From: Trichocoleus sp. FACHB-40
GTDB lineage: Bacteria; Cyanobacteriota; Cyanobacteriia; Cyanobacteriales; FACHB-T130
Assembly: GCF_014695915.1 (NCBI RefSeq)
Contig: NZ_JACJPF010000035.1
Coordinates: 106,210-170,209, forward strand
Reading direction: 5' to 3'
DNA: 64,000 nt
Position 1 is the first letter of the stretch; the number at the start of each line of letters is the position of its first letter. Below are positions 16,683 through 25,372 of this stretch, in pieces. Under the pieces are notes generated by a model. The model searched no databases. It saw nothing but the letters and a program-made list of their open reading frames with translations, and was not told the DNA's origin. The position numbers and the translations under genes are program-made.

Positions 16683-16997
16683 ATGAATTTTTCAATCCAA
16701 TCACTTTACAACTGGTATCGCAACACAATTCGTAATCCCAAGTATCGCTGGTGGTTGATTCTGGGGACAGTGGCCTATCTGTTCAGCCCGATTGACATTG
16801 CTCCGGATTTTATTCCTGTTGTGGGACAGATTGACGATGCCTTGCTTTTGACACTGCTGGTTTCTGAGATATCCCAGATGCTGTCGCAGCGTCTCAAGTC
16901 TCGTAACGAGGAAACAGTTAGCGAAGCTGATGCTGCTAACCAAGCTTCAACAGCTTCTTCAGACACCGTTGATGTTAAGGCTGTTCCCATCAAGTAG
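16683..16997 (+). CDS. YkvA family (DUF1232) small membrane protein
   Basis: The 104-residue protein contains the DUF1232 signature: NPKYRWWLILGTVAYLFSPI, DIAPDFIPVVGQIDDALLL. The PxDxIPD-type turn (SPIDIAPDFIP) between two hydrophobic stretches is characteristic. The C-terminal 35 residues are hydrophilic and variable. It is divergent from the ExbB gene. The biochemical role of the family is not known. Confidence 0.88.
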   Translation: MNFSIQSLYNWYRNTIRNPKYRWWLILGTVAYLFSPIDIAPDFIPVVGQIDDALLLTLLVSEISQMLSQRLKSRNEETVSEADAANQASTASSDTVDVKAVPIK

Positions 16998-17157
16998 ATT
17001 ACGTAATTGACAAGTTTTTCTTAGGCTCCCTGGGAAAAGGGCTTCGGGCGATCTTCGATGTGAGCTACATAAAGTGAGATCCCCCTTTGCCTCCATTAAA
17101 AGGCAGGGTGGTTTCATACAATCGAAGAAAATATCGTATCGTAAATTGCGACATTTT

Positions 17158-17186
17158 GTAGGGGCATGGCAATGCCATGCCCCTAC
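17158..17186. repeat. 29-bp palindrome (GGGGCATGGC/GCCATGCCCC)
   Basis: Arms of 14 bp around one central base are perfectly complementary. The CATGGCA-TGCCATG core also occurs in the 95-bp repeats at 54038 and 63745. It lies in the non-coding stretch between the YkvA gene and tRNA-His. Confidence 0.6.
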
Positions 17187-17300
17187 CGCCAACCGAAATC
17201 AACGTTACAGAATTTTCTTTTAACAAATGCAACCACCCTGCTTTGCCTCCCTAGGAAGGAGGGTAGTATGCCAGTAGCTTAGACTTGACAACCAAATATT

Positions 17301-17334
17301 AAAAGACGCCTCGGCCACAGCCGAGGCGTCTTTT
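17301..17334 (-). terminator. Strong bidirectional terminator after tRNA-His
   Basis: A 15-bp GC-rich perfect stem (17301-17315 with 17320-17334) has a 4-base loop, an A-run before and a T-run after. It lies 20 bp past the 3' end of tRNA-His on the minus strand. Confidence 0.85.
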
Positions 17335-17353
17335 TGTGTGGTGTTAAGATGAG

Positions 17354-17427
17354 GGCGAACGATGGGACTTGAACCCACGAATGGTGGAACCACAATCCAC
17401 TGCCTTAACCACTTGGCTACGCTCGCC
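17354..17427 (-). tRNA. tRNA-His (anticodon GTG)
   Basis: On the minus strand the acceptor stem is GCGAGCG/CGTTCGC with an extra G at -1 opposite discriminator C, the identity mark of tRNA-His. The anticodon stem is GTGGA/TCCAC around TTGTGGT (anticodon GTG), and the T arm has GTGGGTTCAAGTCCCAT. CCA is not encoded. A strong terminator follows. Confidence 0.96.
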
Positions 17428-17545
17428 ATTCCAGTTTCTAACTATAGCATAACTTTCTGGTTTGATCCAGTGATCCAAAAATTACCCCGGAACTCAGGAG
17501 CCAGCAGGCGTAGTCTTAACCATAAAGATAAGTCGTAGGCGTACC

Positions 17546-17926
17546 ATGAAGGGTTTGCAGGTTGTTCAAACAATTGGGACAGTCGTCCTAGCTGGGCTGG
17601 GCGTGGCGATGGCTATGACTAATCCGAGTCAGGCTGAGTATGAAGAGTTTGCCTTACAGCAGCTGACGGTGTATTTAAAAGAGAATGTTTGTGCAAAAGC
17701 GTCCGAAGATTTCGGTGGCTTTTTGAAGCGTCAATGTAATTTACTGGTAGAAACTGGAAGTCCCCAAGTTAAGCAACTTATTGCTGAAACTACAGAAAGG
17801 CATAATTTTATTTTCTTTAGTATTTACCGAACGGATTTATCGGTGAGTTCGTTTTTGCCGTCTTATCATTTTGAGTCGGTGGGAGTTTTTAATAATATTT
17901 ATATCTACCAAGCCCAAAAACAATAA
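17546..17926 (+). CDS. DUF4359 family protein
   Basis: A 126-residue protein starting MKGLQVVQTIGTVVLAGLGV, with an N-terminal hydrophobic helix (signal anchor) and the text AMTNPSQAEYEEFALQQLTV followed by two Cys (ENVCAKAS and KRQCNLL) and then FFSIYRTDLS. This is the DUF4359 pattern, found mostly in cyanobacteria. It is probably attached to the inner membrane with the domain outside. It looks like a single gene; the region 17927-18188 after it shows no gene. The function of the family is unknown. Confidence 0.82.
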   Translation: MKGLQVVQTIGTVVLAGLGVAMAMTNPSQAEYEEFALQQLTVYLKENVCAKASEDFGGFLKRQCNLLVETGSPQVKQLIAETTERHNFIFFSIYRTDLSVSSFLPSYHFESVGVFNNIYIYQAQKQ

Positions 17927-18188
17927 GGCGATCGCTACTTCCTTTTTCAGCCAAACCGTGTCACCTCACCCGCAGATGGTCAACGAGGAGGGGGCGAAGA
18001 AAAAGACTGACTTTATCCTCGTTATAGTCACAGGCTAATAACGTCAATGCCTTATGTGAAGCGGAACTTCCCATAACCCATTCTCAGCTGACGGGGTGAC
18101 AGCCCGTCAGCTCACGGACTTCATTGATGCTCTACTCCAAGAACAAGACAATAAAAAGCTGTCCTAGAAGGACAGGGCTTGCATCCCA

Positions 18189-19448
18189 TTATTTTCGGTC
18201 ATTTTGGACAGAATTTACAACAGCTGACTGAGGCAGAAATTTTTCATAAAAATCAAGTAAAAGTGTTTCCTTGAGTTCCCAATCAAATACTTCCTGCACT
18301 CGCTTTCGTCCCGCTTGTCCCATGCGAATTCTAACTTGTGGTTCAGCTAAACGAATCATCGCCTTAGCTAAATCGTGTACTGTCTGTTCGGGATTTTCAG
18401 CAGCAACTTTAATCCCAGTTTCTTCAGTCACTTGTACCGCGGGCCCTCCCAAATTTAAGCAAATTACTGGACGACCCGCCGCCATCATTTCCGCACATAC
18501 AAAACCGCCAGATTCGTGTAAGCTGGAGTGAACGAGGACGTGACTCTGTCCAATTTTAGACAGTGTTTCTTGGCGCGGCAAAGCTCCCCAGAAGCGGATT
18601 TTATCCCCAATTCCCAGCGAGTGCGCTAATGCTTCTAATCGTTGCCGTTCCCCTCCATCTCCGACTATCCAGTATTCGGCTTCGGGGATGTGGTTGAGAG
18701 CGATCGCAAAAGCGCGAATCCCCAAATCTACGCCTTTCCAATGTATCAGGCGACCAACACTAATAAAGCGCACTGGACTACCGTCAGGTAGGCCATATTG
18801 CGCCAAACTGTTAATTTCTTCTTTAGACAAACCCACTTGGGAAGCGATTTGGACATTTTTTACCCCAAGCGATCGCAACCGTTCCGCCGTCTCGTGCGTA
18901 GTTGCTAAACCCACCCTACTCCGAAGAGCCGTCAGCCGCACAAACGGATCGCACTCACCCACAGATTGAGCTAAATTTCGCAGCACTTCATAAACCTGGC
19001 CACGCCGACTAAAATCTTTCCAGAAAGCCTTTGGTGCAGCTTCCGCGCCTCCCACAGGCCCCCAAATAAAAGGTACTGGAAGCAAGGCTAAGAAACTCGG
19101 CGACCAGTGCTTAACATAAGTAACGTGACGCACTATGTCAAAGGAAATCTCTTGATGCAGTCGTCTTGCCAAAAAATAAGCTTGAATTTGCCAAAGGTAG
19201 TAGTGAAGTTGCACCAACCCTTGCTTATTTCGCCAATCCTCAGTCCAGTTGAAGGGATCGAAGTAAACAAAGTGCAAATTTGGCACCGGGTTGCGTTCTA
19301 ATTCTGCCTCAATAGCTCGACGAAAACCAATACGAGTCAACACCCAAACTTTGTGATCATTTGCTACGTGTCGCACCGTATTCCAACCTACTCCTTCTTC
19401 AGAGCCACAACCAGGCTCACAAGCATAAGCGGACAAAAGGATTTTCAT
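18189..19448 (-). CDS. Glycosyltransferase family 4 (GT-B) of the exopolysaccharide locus
   Basis: The frame extends to 19475, but MKILLSAYACEPGCGSEEG at 19448 is the standard start of this group, giving about 419 residues. The C-terminal domain shows RFISVGRLIHWKGVDLGIRA, IVGDGGERQRLE, then VHSSLHESGGFVCAEMMAAG with the E-x7-E motif for the nucleotide-sugar. It is retaining by family. It is the last gene of the minus-strand arm of the polysaccharide locus and follows the GT at 19602 with a repeat element between. The sugar and acceptor cannot be read. Confidence 0.88.
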   Translation of the reverse strand: MKILLSAYACEPGCGSEEGVGWNTVRHVANDHKVWVLTRIGFRRAIEAELERNPVPNLHFVYFDPFNWTEDWRNKQGLVQLHYYLWQIQAYFLARRLHQEISFDIVRHVTYVKHWSPSFLALLPVPFIWGPVGGAEAAPKAFWKDFSRRGQVYEVLRNLAQSVGECDPFVRLTALRSRVGLATTHETAERLRSLGVKNVQIASQVGLSKEEINSLAQYGLPDGSPVRFISVGRLIHWKGVDLGIRAFAIALNHIPEAEYWIVGDGGERQRLEALAHSLGIGDKIRFWGALPRQETLSKIGQSHVLVHSSLHESGGFVCAEMMAAGRPVICLNLGGPAVQVTEETGIKVAAENPEQTVHDLAKAMIRLAEPQVRIRMGQAGRKRVQEVFDWELKETLLLDFYEKFLPQSAVVNSVQNDRK

Positions 19449-19525
19449 AGGTTTTTCATCTCTTGATATTAGCAACTTTCTATTTATATAGTTCCCATTT
19501 ATTTTTCTATAATACTCATTTCCCC

Positions 19526-19580
19526 TATAATTTCGTTTCCATGCTGAGCCTGGGAACGAAATTATAGAGGCTCCGCCTCA
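19526..19580. repeat. GTTCCCAG/GAGGCTC repeat, copy 2
   Basis: TATAATTTCGTTTCC (19526-19540) pairs with GGGAACGAAATTATA (19552-19566), then GAGGCTCCGCCTC. It sits between two glycosyltransferase genes and belongs with the element at 11028. Confidence 0.65.
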
Positions 19581-19601
19581 TTCAATGGCGGCCCCAGCCA
19601 A

Positions 19602-20753
19602 TCATTTTTTTTCTATTACATTTATTGCCACTTCTGCCATTTCTTTGGCTGCCGCTTCTGGAGAATATTGTGCTATCAGTTGCTGCGATTTTTTACCCAT
19701 TGAGGCAATTAAATCTGGATTATCTATAAAACGGCGCATACCTTCAGTAATTTCTTCCGGTTTCAGAGGATCGAATAGATAACCATTTTCCCCTTCCACA
19801 ATCATTTCGTAAGCGCCTGCACCCTTAGAACACAAAACAGGTTTGCCAAACACCATTGCCTCAAGCACCACCATACCCCAGACATCTTCATAGGTAGGAA
19901 ATACGAAAACATCTGCATACTGAAAGTATGCTCCAAGCTGTCCGTATTCAACCCATCCCGTCCAGGTTACGCGCTCTGCCAAACTCCTATTTTTAACAAA
20001 AACTTCCAGTTCTTCTCGTTGCGCTCCATCCCCAATAATCAGCAGCGAATAATTAGAGTATCCCTGACTTTGCAGAAGCGAACACGCCTCTAACAGGGAT
20101 TTTATCCCTTTCCTAGAAATTACTTGTCCGACAAATAGAAAAACCGGACGGTTTAACTGTAACTCACTTTGTTTAGCACCTTCAAGCCGTTCCCACAAAG
20201 CTTGCGTATCTGGCACCAAATAAGTTTTAGTAAAAATTCCATTTCCATCGGCTCCAATCGCTTCCTGAAGATACTTTTTGCCGTCATGGCTGTTAGCAAT
20301 AAAAGCATCTGTAAACCGAACCATTAACCGACGAGCGAAGGAACGAAATTTAGAATCTTGAAAGTTAGTATTGGGTGAACTGCCATCGTAAATAATTACA
20401 ACTTTCCAACCTCCCCAAGGTTTGAAAAGTAGAGCCAATACAGTCCAAATAGAGAAAGCACTGGCAAAAACTACATCAGGCTTAAATTTAAGTAACTCAT
20501 TTACAATCTTCGGTGAAGCCAGCATGAAGCCGCGGCCATAGCCACTTGATACTTGAGTTGCTTCTACAAACTTAAATTTTCCTATAAGTTTAACAGCGGA
20601 AGCTCCCGGAGCTGCCGGATCAAATTTAGGCCAAAGGCAACCAGTATAAAAAATTGTATTTTTACATATTTTCATAAGTTCGTACAAAACTGGCCGCCAA
20701 TAAGAGCCAAATTCGACTGAGGGAACCACTATTGCGATGCGGAGTTTATCCAT
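19602..20753 (-). CDS. Glycosyltransferase family 4 (GT-B)
   Basis: The start ATG at 20753 (MDKLRIAIVVPSVEFGSYW) has the ribosome-binding site AAGGA about 9 bases upstream, favoured over the longer frame to 20795. The protein is about 383 residues. It has the C-terminal GT4 domain: RPVFLFVGQVISRKGIKSLL, LIIGDGAQREELE, then VFVFPTYEDVWGMVVLEAMV with the E-x7-E motif. The N-terminal domain contains KPDVVFASAFSIW. It probably acts on a lipid-linked oligosaccharide at the inner face of the membrane. It is part of the polysaccharide locus; specificity unknown. Confidence 0.88.
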   Translation of the reverse strand: MDKLRIAIVVPSVEFGSYWRPVLYELMKICKNTIFYTGCLWPKFDPAAPGASAVKLIGKFKFVEATQVSSGYGRGFMLASPKIVNELLKFKPDVVFASAFSIWTVLALLFKPWGGWKVVIIYDGSSPNTNFQDSKFRSFARRLMVRFTDAFIANSHDGKKYLQEAIGADGNGIFTKTYLVPDTQALWERLEGAKQSELQLNRPVFLFVGQVISRKGIKSLLEACSLLQSQGYSNYSLLIIGDGAQREELEVFVKNRSLAERVTWTGWVEYGQLGAYFQYADVFVFPTYEDVWGMVVLEAMVFGKPVLCSKGAGAYEMIVEGENGYLFDPLKPEEITEGMRRFIDNPDLIASMGKKSQQLIAQYSPEAAAKEMAEVAINVIEKK

Positions 20754-20903
20754 ATTTAATTCCTTATCCTCAACTTTTATATTACTGTGTCTCATTTTTG
20801 TGAAAATGCAGTTAGCGGCAAATAAACTAAGCCGTAGCTTATCAGGCTATAAAGACCGCGCAGACGGTCTTTATATCCACACCATTCGAGGGTGCCGCTA
20901 CTT

Positions 20904-21773
20904 TCATGTTCCTTCCTGTCGCCGCTTTCCAAAGCTGGAGAAAAGTAATTTTCTATACGGTAGCAACCAAAAAATAGGCCATAAAATACCGGCATGGCGC
21001 TGAGCAAATAACTGCCGCTCTTTGAAGGTAAAATTCTTCGGCTGTTCTGCTTTCTGCCATCGTTCGCGGATAGGCAAATTCGAGTCCATCCAATTAGCAT
21101 ACAAAGGGTTTCCTGAACACGTTCCAATGTAGCCTGGAGCTAACCAAACTGTATATCCTTTTTGTTTTGCTCTTAACCCATAATCAAAGTCTCCGGCATA
21201 ATGTCTAAAGTCAGGATCTAAGTTTCCTATTGTTTGATAAATTTCTCTAGGAATTAGGACACAATTGCCGTGCATGGTGTCGCAGCGCCTAGGTTCTTCG
21301 CCTGGTTCTAACCAGCGAAACTTGAAGGGATGCCACCATGTATTGCGCTCTACGCCTCCATAAGAAACTGTATTTGTCTCTGGATCGCGAGTCGCTCCTG
21401 TGACAATTACTAGCGCATAACCTTGCTCAGCTAAACGCTGCGATGTTGCCAGCATTTTACTCAAAGCATCGGGATAAATCAGGGTGTCATCATTAAGCCA
21501 AAGATGATAATTATGGTTGTGCCTGATGGCTTCCGAAAATGCCATCCGCATTCCCCCGTTCCAAAATAAATTGCCATCTCCCTGAATCATTTTTACTTGA
21601 GGATAAGTCTGGCTTACCGCTTCCGTCGTACCGTCGGTGCTGCCATCATCTACCAAATAAACGCAAAGCTCAAAGTCAGCTGGCAATACCTGGTTAAAAA
21701 GTGCCTCTAGACTTGCCAAAGTTTTAGGCTTGCGGTTATAGCAAGTTATCAGAATTGCTATGCTTGTTCCCAT
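20904..21773 (-). CDS. Glycosyltransferase family 2 (GT-A)
   Basis: The 289-residue protein begins MGTSIAILITCYNRKPKTLA, and has the GT-A core: VYLVDDGSTDGTTEAV near residue 40, NGGMRMAFSEAI, then LWLNDDTLIYPDAL with the DDT/DxD metal site near residue 95, and HYAGDFDYGLRAKQKGY (the ED/GDFD catalytic region). It resembles rhamnosyltransferase-like GT2 proteins. No membrane segment is seen. The 3' end is about 150 bp from the next GT gene, in the same direction. Confidence 0.88.
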   Translation of the reverse strand: MGTSIAILITCYNRKPKTLASLEALFNQVLPADFELCVYLVDDGSTDGTTEAVSQTYPQVKMIQGDGNLFWNGGMRMAFSEAIRHNHNYHLWLNDDTLIYPDALSKMLATSQRLAEQGYALVIVTGATRDPETNTVSYGGVERNTWWHPFKFRWLEPGEEPRRCDTMHGNCVLIPREIYQTIGNLDPDFRHYAGDFDYGLRAKQKGYTVWLAPGYIGTCSGNPLYANWMDSNLPIRERWQKAEQPKNFTFKERQLFAQRHAGILWPIFWLLPYRKLLFSSFGKRRQEGT

Positions 21774-21977
21774 TACTCGTTTATCTCGTTGAAATTAATA
21801 CTAGCGCTGTAAGAGAGCGATCGCATATTTTTTTCTTATATTTATTTTATAACTAAACTGATACTTTGAAATTTCTTCCAATATAAAAAAATATTTTATA
21901 AATCTTTAATAAAGCTTTTCATTAAGCTATCTAAAAAACACTAAACTTACTATATACCCCTTAGGCAGAATTAAACC

Positions 21978-22580
21978 ATGAGTACAACAATGAAATTGAA
22001 TCTAGGCTCTTTTGATCGAATCTTTCCAGGCTGGATCAATACCGATATTACGCCTCACATCTTTGTTACAAAAGTCCCTTTTTTAGCAGATGTGATGTTT
22101 AGCTTGAGAAAGCTAGATAAAGAGCGTTACGACGAGCATAAAAAAGGCATTTTTCGACAGTTAACTTATCTCGATTTAACCAAAAAATTTCCTTGGGATG
22201 ATAACAGCGTGGACGCTGCCTATACCTCACACGTACTTGAGCATTTGTATCTTGAGGGAGCGCTAAATTGCATTTTGGAAGTCTATCGCGTTCTCAAGCC
22301 GGGTGGAATATTTCGGATTGCAGTTCCCGACCTTGATCAATTAATTAAGAGTTACGATTCTAGCTGTCCAGAAGTCTTTTTAACGGAGTTTTTAGAGGCG
22401 ACACAGACACTAGAGAAAAATCGTCATCACTGGCACTATAACGAAAATTCATTGCGGAAGATTCTCCAAGAAGCAGGTTTTCGGGACATTGTTAGACGTG
22501 AGTATCGAGAAAGTAAAATTTCAGGTATTGCTGAAAAAGAAGAACGCCCAGAATCTTTGTTTATGGAATGTGTTAAGTAA
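21978..22580 (+). CDS. Class I SAM-dependent methyltransferase
   Basis: The 200-residue protein starts MSTTMKLNLGSFDRIFPGWINTD. The short motif LNLGS lacks the full GxGxG but is common in the predicted SAM methyltransferase group of polysaccharide loci. Next come LDLTKKFPWDDNSVDAAYTS, HVLEHL and YRVLKPGGIFRIAVPDLD, which are motifs II-IV of type 11 methyltransferases. It is the only plus-strand gene in the minus-strand arm, so it has its own promoter in the AT-rich 21774-21977 region. The substrate is probably a sugar residue, by context only. Confidence 0.8.
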   Translation: MSTTMKLNLGSFDRIFPGWINTDITPHIFVTKVPFLADVMFSLRKLDKERYDEHKKGIFRQLTYLDLTKKFPWDDNSVDAAYTSHVLEHLYLEGALNCILEVYRVLKPGGIFRIAVPDLDQLIKSYDSSCPEVFLTEFLEATQTLEKNRHHWHYNENSLRKILQEAGFRDIVRREYRESKISGIAEKEERPESLFMECVK

Positions 22581-22588
22581 AGATTCAG

Positions 22589-22615
22589 TAGAGACACGGC
22601 GGTGCCGTGTCTCTA
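22589..22615. terminator. Hairpin between convergent genes (GAGACACGGC/GCCGTGTCTC)
   Basis: A 12-bp perfect stem (22589-22600 with 22604-22615) has a 3-base loop and lies between the methyltransferase stop (22580) and the membrane protein stop (22619). The hairpin type is common between cyanobacterial genes. Confidence 0.55.
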
Positions 22616-22618
22616 GCG

Positions 22619-24079
22619 CTATAGAACATAAGTAGATGGAAAAAGAGGAATAAGATAATAAAGACCTGTATAACTTTGAAAACCTGTATTTAAACCTACA
22701 TAATAGGACGGCAAAATAATATTAGCTAAAGCAATATAAAACAACATGTTGAATCCCGGAAACTTTTTTTCCTCTCCTAGCAGGATAGCAAATGCAATCA
22801 GCATTCCAAAGAAGCCATAACCGACGTTTCTGCTGGTATCTACAATCAAAAACATTGTAGATATGGGAAATGCAATGATACTTGCTATGGCAGCTACCAA
22901 AAGTGTCTCGCCTTGTCGCCAAAGTATCCAGAGAATATATAAAGTAATAACCCAAAGTAGTTTATAGGAGAAGAAGAATCCGGCTAATCCCATCAGTGGA
23001 TTTTCCGCCAAATACTGCAAAGCTGTCTTATTCTCCAGTATCAAGTGTGCCTTAACTGGACTATCCAGAGAAAATCCACTACCCGCAAACCAAATAAAAC
23101 AGTAAATTGGGACTAAAGATAAAGCAGTTAATACTTCTCGTTTGGGGAAACAAAAGATAACAATTGGGATAAAGACAAAGGCACTAGCTTCATGCGTTGC
23201 TAAGGCAAGAGCAAGTGTTCCCAATCTTCCTTGACGACTCATTGGCATGCAAGCAGGAAGCAATATCAGGATAAAAAATAGCTGATCTACATAACCTGGA
23301 AATTGATAATTAAACATCACGTAACTGCTGGTTGCTATCGATACGTAATATAAAAATTGTCTTTGGTAGTTTGGATATTTATTGTCTATGTTTAATATTT
23401 TGGATTCTATAAATGTTAATGATAAGAATATTAAAACGTAAGTACAAAGCAGCGAAAAAATATAATATAGCAAAGGGCCGCTCATGTGAATAAAGTTAGC
23501 GATCGCCAGCATGAGCAGCCGTCTATAATACCAGTCTGCGTTTTGACTAAAAGGCTCCAAACTCCTGATAGCATACTCTAAACCCATTACTGCTGTGCCT
23601 AAAGGATATCTGAAAGGAAGGATAAGTAAGGATAAAATTAGGAAGATGCTTAAGGATGCGATCGCTCTCCTTTTAAACCCAGCATTAAACAGGAAAAAAC
23701 GCGACTTGATAACCGATATTAAAATTGGCATAGCAACTACTAAAGTTGCTATAAAAAAGAGCATTCCTTTGATAGGGATAATGCCATAAGTAGTAGTAAT
23801 CTCTGCTAATTGCTGCGGTGCAGTTTTGGCTAGAATCTCTGGAGAAATTCCCCCAGGAGTAAAACGGCTTAAGATTGCTTGGACATTTGTAAAAACCCAA
23901 TCTTGAGGGAGACGGTTTAAAATAGCTTCAACAGCTATAAGTATCCTATTTCTCGGAGCATTCGCTACTGCATATAGCGTAACTACCGCTATCCAAAAAA
24001 TCACTGGAGGAATAATACTTTTATCCTTCAGCGAATCAAATAACACATAATGTATGTATTTTTCTGATCGTTTTAGCAT
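22619..24079 (-). CDS. Polytopic membrane protein of the polysaccharide locus (EpsG/Wzy-like candidate)
   Basis: A 486-residue protein with about ten to twelve hydrophobic segments, for example IIPPVIFWIAVVTLYAVANA at the N-terminus and AIASIIAFPISTMFLIV near residue 400. The ribosome-binding site TAGGAGA precedes the ATG at 24079. Charged residues are few; conserved-looking motifs are ALATHEASAFVFIP and QFPGYVDQLFF. Its size and setting fit a polysaccharide polymerase or a lipid-linked glycosyltransferase of GT-C type. I cannot tell which. The locus also has an O-antigen ligase-like protein at 31718, so this could be a second polymerase-like protein. Confidence 0.75.
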   Translation of the reverse strand: MLKRSEKYIHYVLFDSLKDKSIIPPVIFWIAVVTLYAVANAPRNRILIAVEAILNRLPQDWVFTNVQAILSRFTPGGISPEILAKTAPQQLAEITTTYGIIPIKGMLFFIATLVVAMPILISVIKSRFFLFNAGFKRRAIASLSIFLILSLLILPFRYPLGTAVMGLEYAIRSLEPFSQNADWYYRRLLMLAIANFIHMSGPLLYYIFSLLCTYVLIFLSLTFIESKILNIDNKYPNYQRQFLYYVSIATSSYVMFNYQFPGYVDQLFFILILLPACMPMSRQGRLGTLALALATHEASAFVFIPIVIFCFPKREVLTALSLVPIYCFIWFAGSGFSLDSPVKAHLILENKTALQYLAENPLMGLAGFFFSYKLLWVITLYILWILWRQGETLLVAAIASIIAFPISTMFLIVDTSRNVGYGFFGMLIAFAILLGEEKKFPGFNMLFYIALANIILPSYYVGLNTGFQSYTGLYYLIPLFPSTYVL

Positions 24080-24208
24080 CTTCTCAATCTCCTAATAATT
24101 TAATTACATTACAAAAATTAGAATTTAGCCAGCTTGTTCTCTGCGTAATCTGTACTTAGAGTGGTTCATTTTCCTGCTAAATGTGAAAAACTAAACAAAG
24201 CAATCCTG

Positions 24209-25372
24209 TTATATAACTCCACGCACTATTTTTAAAAACCGCCTACCATACCCTTTTATTCTCTCAACATTATCTTGTTTGGCTAAACTTTCCTTCTCTA
24301 CATCTGGCCCTGGCGTTAAAGTAGAAAAAGCTTTATCTATGAGCGTTGCCAAATGTTCAGCATTACTTCGCTCAAAAAAGTAAGAATCTGGCGGGCTTTG
24401 CTCCAAGTGAACTGGAAAATTAGAGAGTAATATAGGTTTACCAAGAGAACGTGCATCCTCTACAACCGTACTCCACCCCTCAAATAAGGAAGGTTGAATT
24501 ACCGCTAAACATCTTCTCATTAGCTGAATTTGATCTACGCGAGGAATTAATCCCAAAAGGCGCACTTGCTCCCCTATCCCTAAATCTTTAATTCTCGCCA
24601 ATAGTTGGTTGTAATAATCAGGATTGCGGTAATCGGTAGCACTTCCCGTACAGGCAACTGTAGGCGTAATACCTTGTTTCTTCAACAAACCCAAAGCTTC
24701 AATTACCACAGCATGATCTTTATGTTTCCAGAACTGATTACTCACCAAGAAGAACTTATCTGGAAGTTGATATTTTTTTTGAGTTAGTTTGGGATCTAAC
24801 TCAAACCATTCGGGTTCGGGACAACTTACAAAATTCATCACAACGCTTCGAGAAGCCGCATCAGGATAGAGATGTTTAAAATCTTGCTGCGCCATCTGAC
24901 TACTTAGTACAATAACCGGAGCCGCACTCGCAATTTGTTGATGATCTTTGTTGCGTTGCTCGATTTCTTCTGGCGAGAAAAGGTTGGGTAAGTGATAGTG
25001 TTGAAAGTCAGGAATCCAACTTCCCCATTGATAAGGTGTGCGGGTTCCGGCTATGGCGGGGTAGAGAAAGTCAATTTTTTGAGGATTTAGCAGATTCAGA
25101 GGAATAAAAGAAACCCTCTGAGCTAAAACATTACAAGCTTTGAGATAAGCACGCTGCAACTTAGAAGTAGCATAAATATGGTTAACATAACCGCGTGCAG
25201 GTTCTATCAAATTTAGGTCTTTATCGTGAACGGCTACGGTTAGTTTGAGATTAACTTTTTCTTCAGGGGGTAAAGTTGCGATCGCACGCGCTAAATTCTG
25301 AATATATAGCACCCCCCCCAGCCAACCAGAGCCACCCACCATGTTGAGGCAAATATGTAAATTTTTCACCAT
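24209..25372 (-). CDS. Glycosyltransferase family 4 (GT-B)
   Basis: This is a 387-residue GT4 protein. It begins MVKNLHICLNMVGGSGWLGG, a glycine-rich N-terminal loop, followed by PYQWGSWIPDFQHYHLP. The C-terminal domain has FFLVSNQFWKHKDHAVVIEA, VRLLGLIPRVDQIQLMRR, and VIQPSLFEGWSTVVEDARSL (E-x7-E). The start overlaps the stop of the upstream epimerase gene by 7 bases, which indicates translational coupling. It acts in the cytoplasm on an unknown acceptor. Confidence 0.88.
   Translation of the reverse strand: MVKNLHICLNMVGGSGWLGGVLYIQNLARAIATLPPEEKVNLKLTVAVHDKDLNLIEPARGYVNHIYATSKLQRAYLKACNVLAQRVSFIPLNLLNPQKIDFLYPAIAGTRTPYQWGSWIPDFQHYHLPNLFSPEEIEQRNKDHQQIASAAPVIVLSSQMAQQDFKHLYPDAASRSVVMNFVSCPEPEWFELDPKLTQKKYQLPDKFFLVSNQFWKHKDHAVVIEALGLLKKQGITPTVACTGSATDYRNPDYYNQLLARIKDLGIGEQVRLLGLIPRVDQIQLMRRCLAVIQPSLFEGWSTVVEDARSLGKPILLSNFPVHLEQSPPDSYFFERSNAEHLATLIDKAFSTLTPGPDVEKESLAKQDNVERIKGYGRRFLKIVRGVI

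Noticed and set aside
17220..17429. Minus-strand 69-aa ORF over tRNA-His
   Set aside because: It overlaps the tRNA and its terminator and has no independent support.
20792..21127. 111-aa minus-strand ORF partly overlapping the GT2 gene
   Set aside because: The GT2 frame is complete and better; the overlapping frame has no motif.
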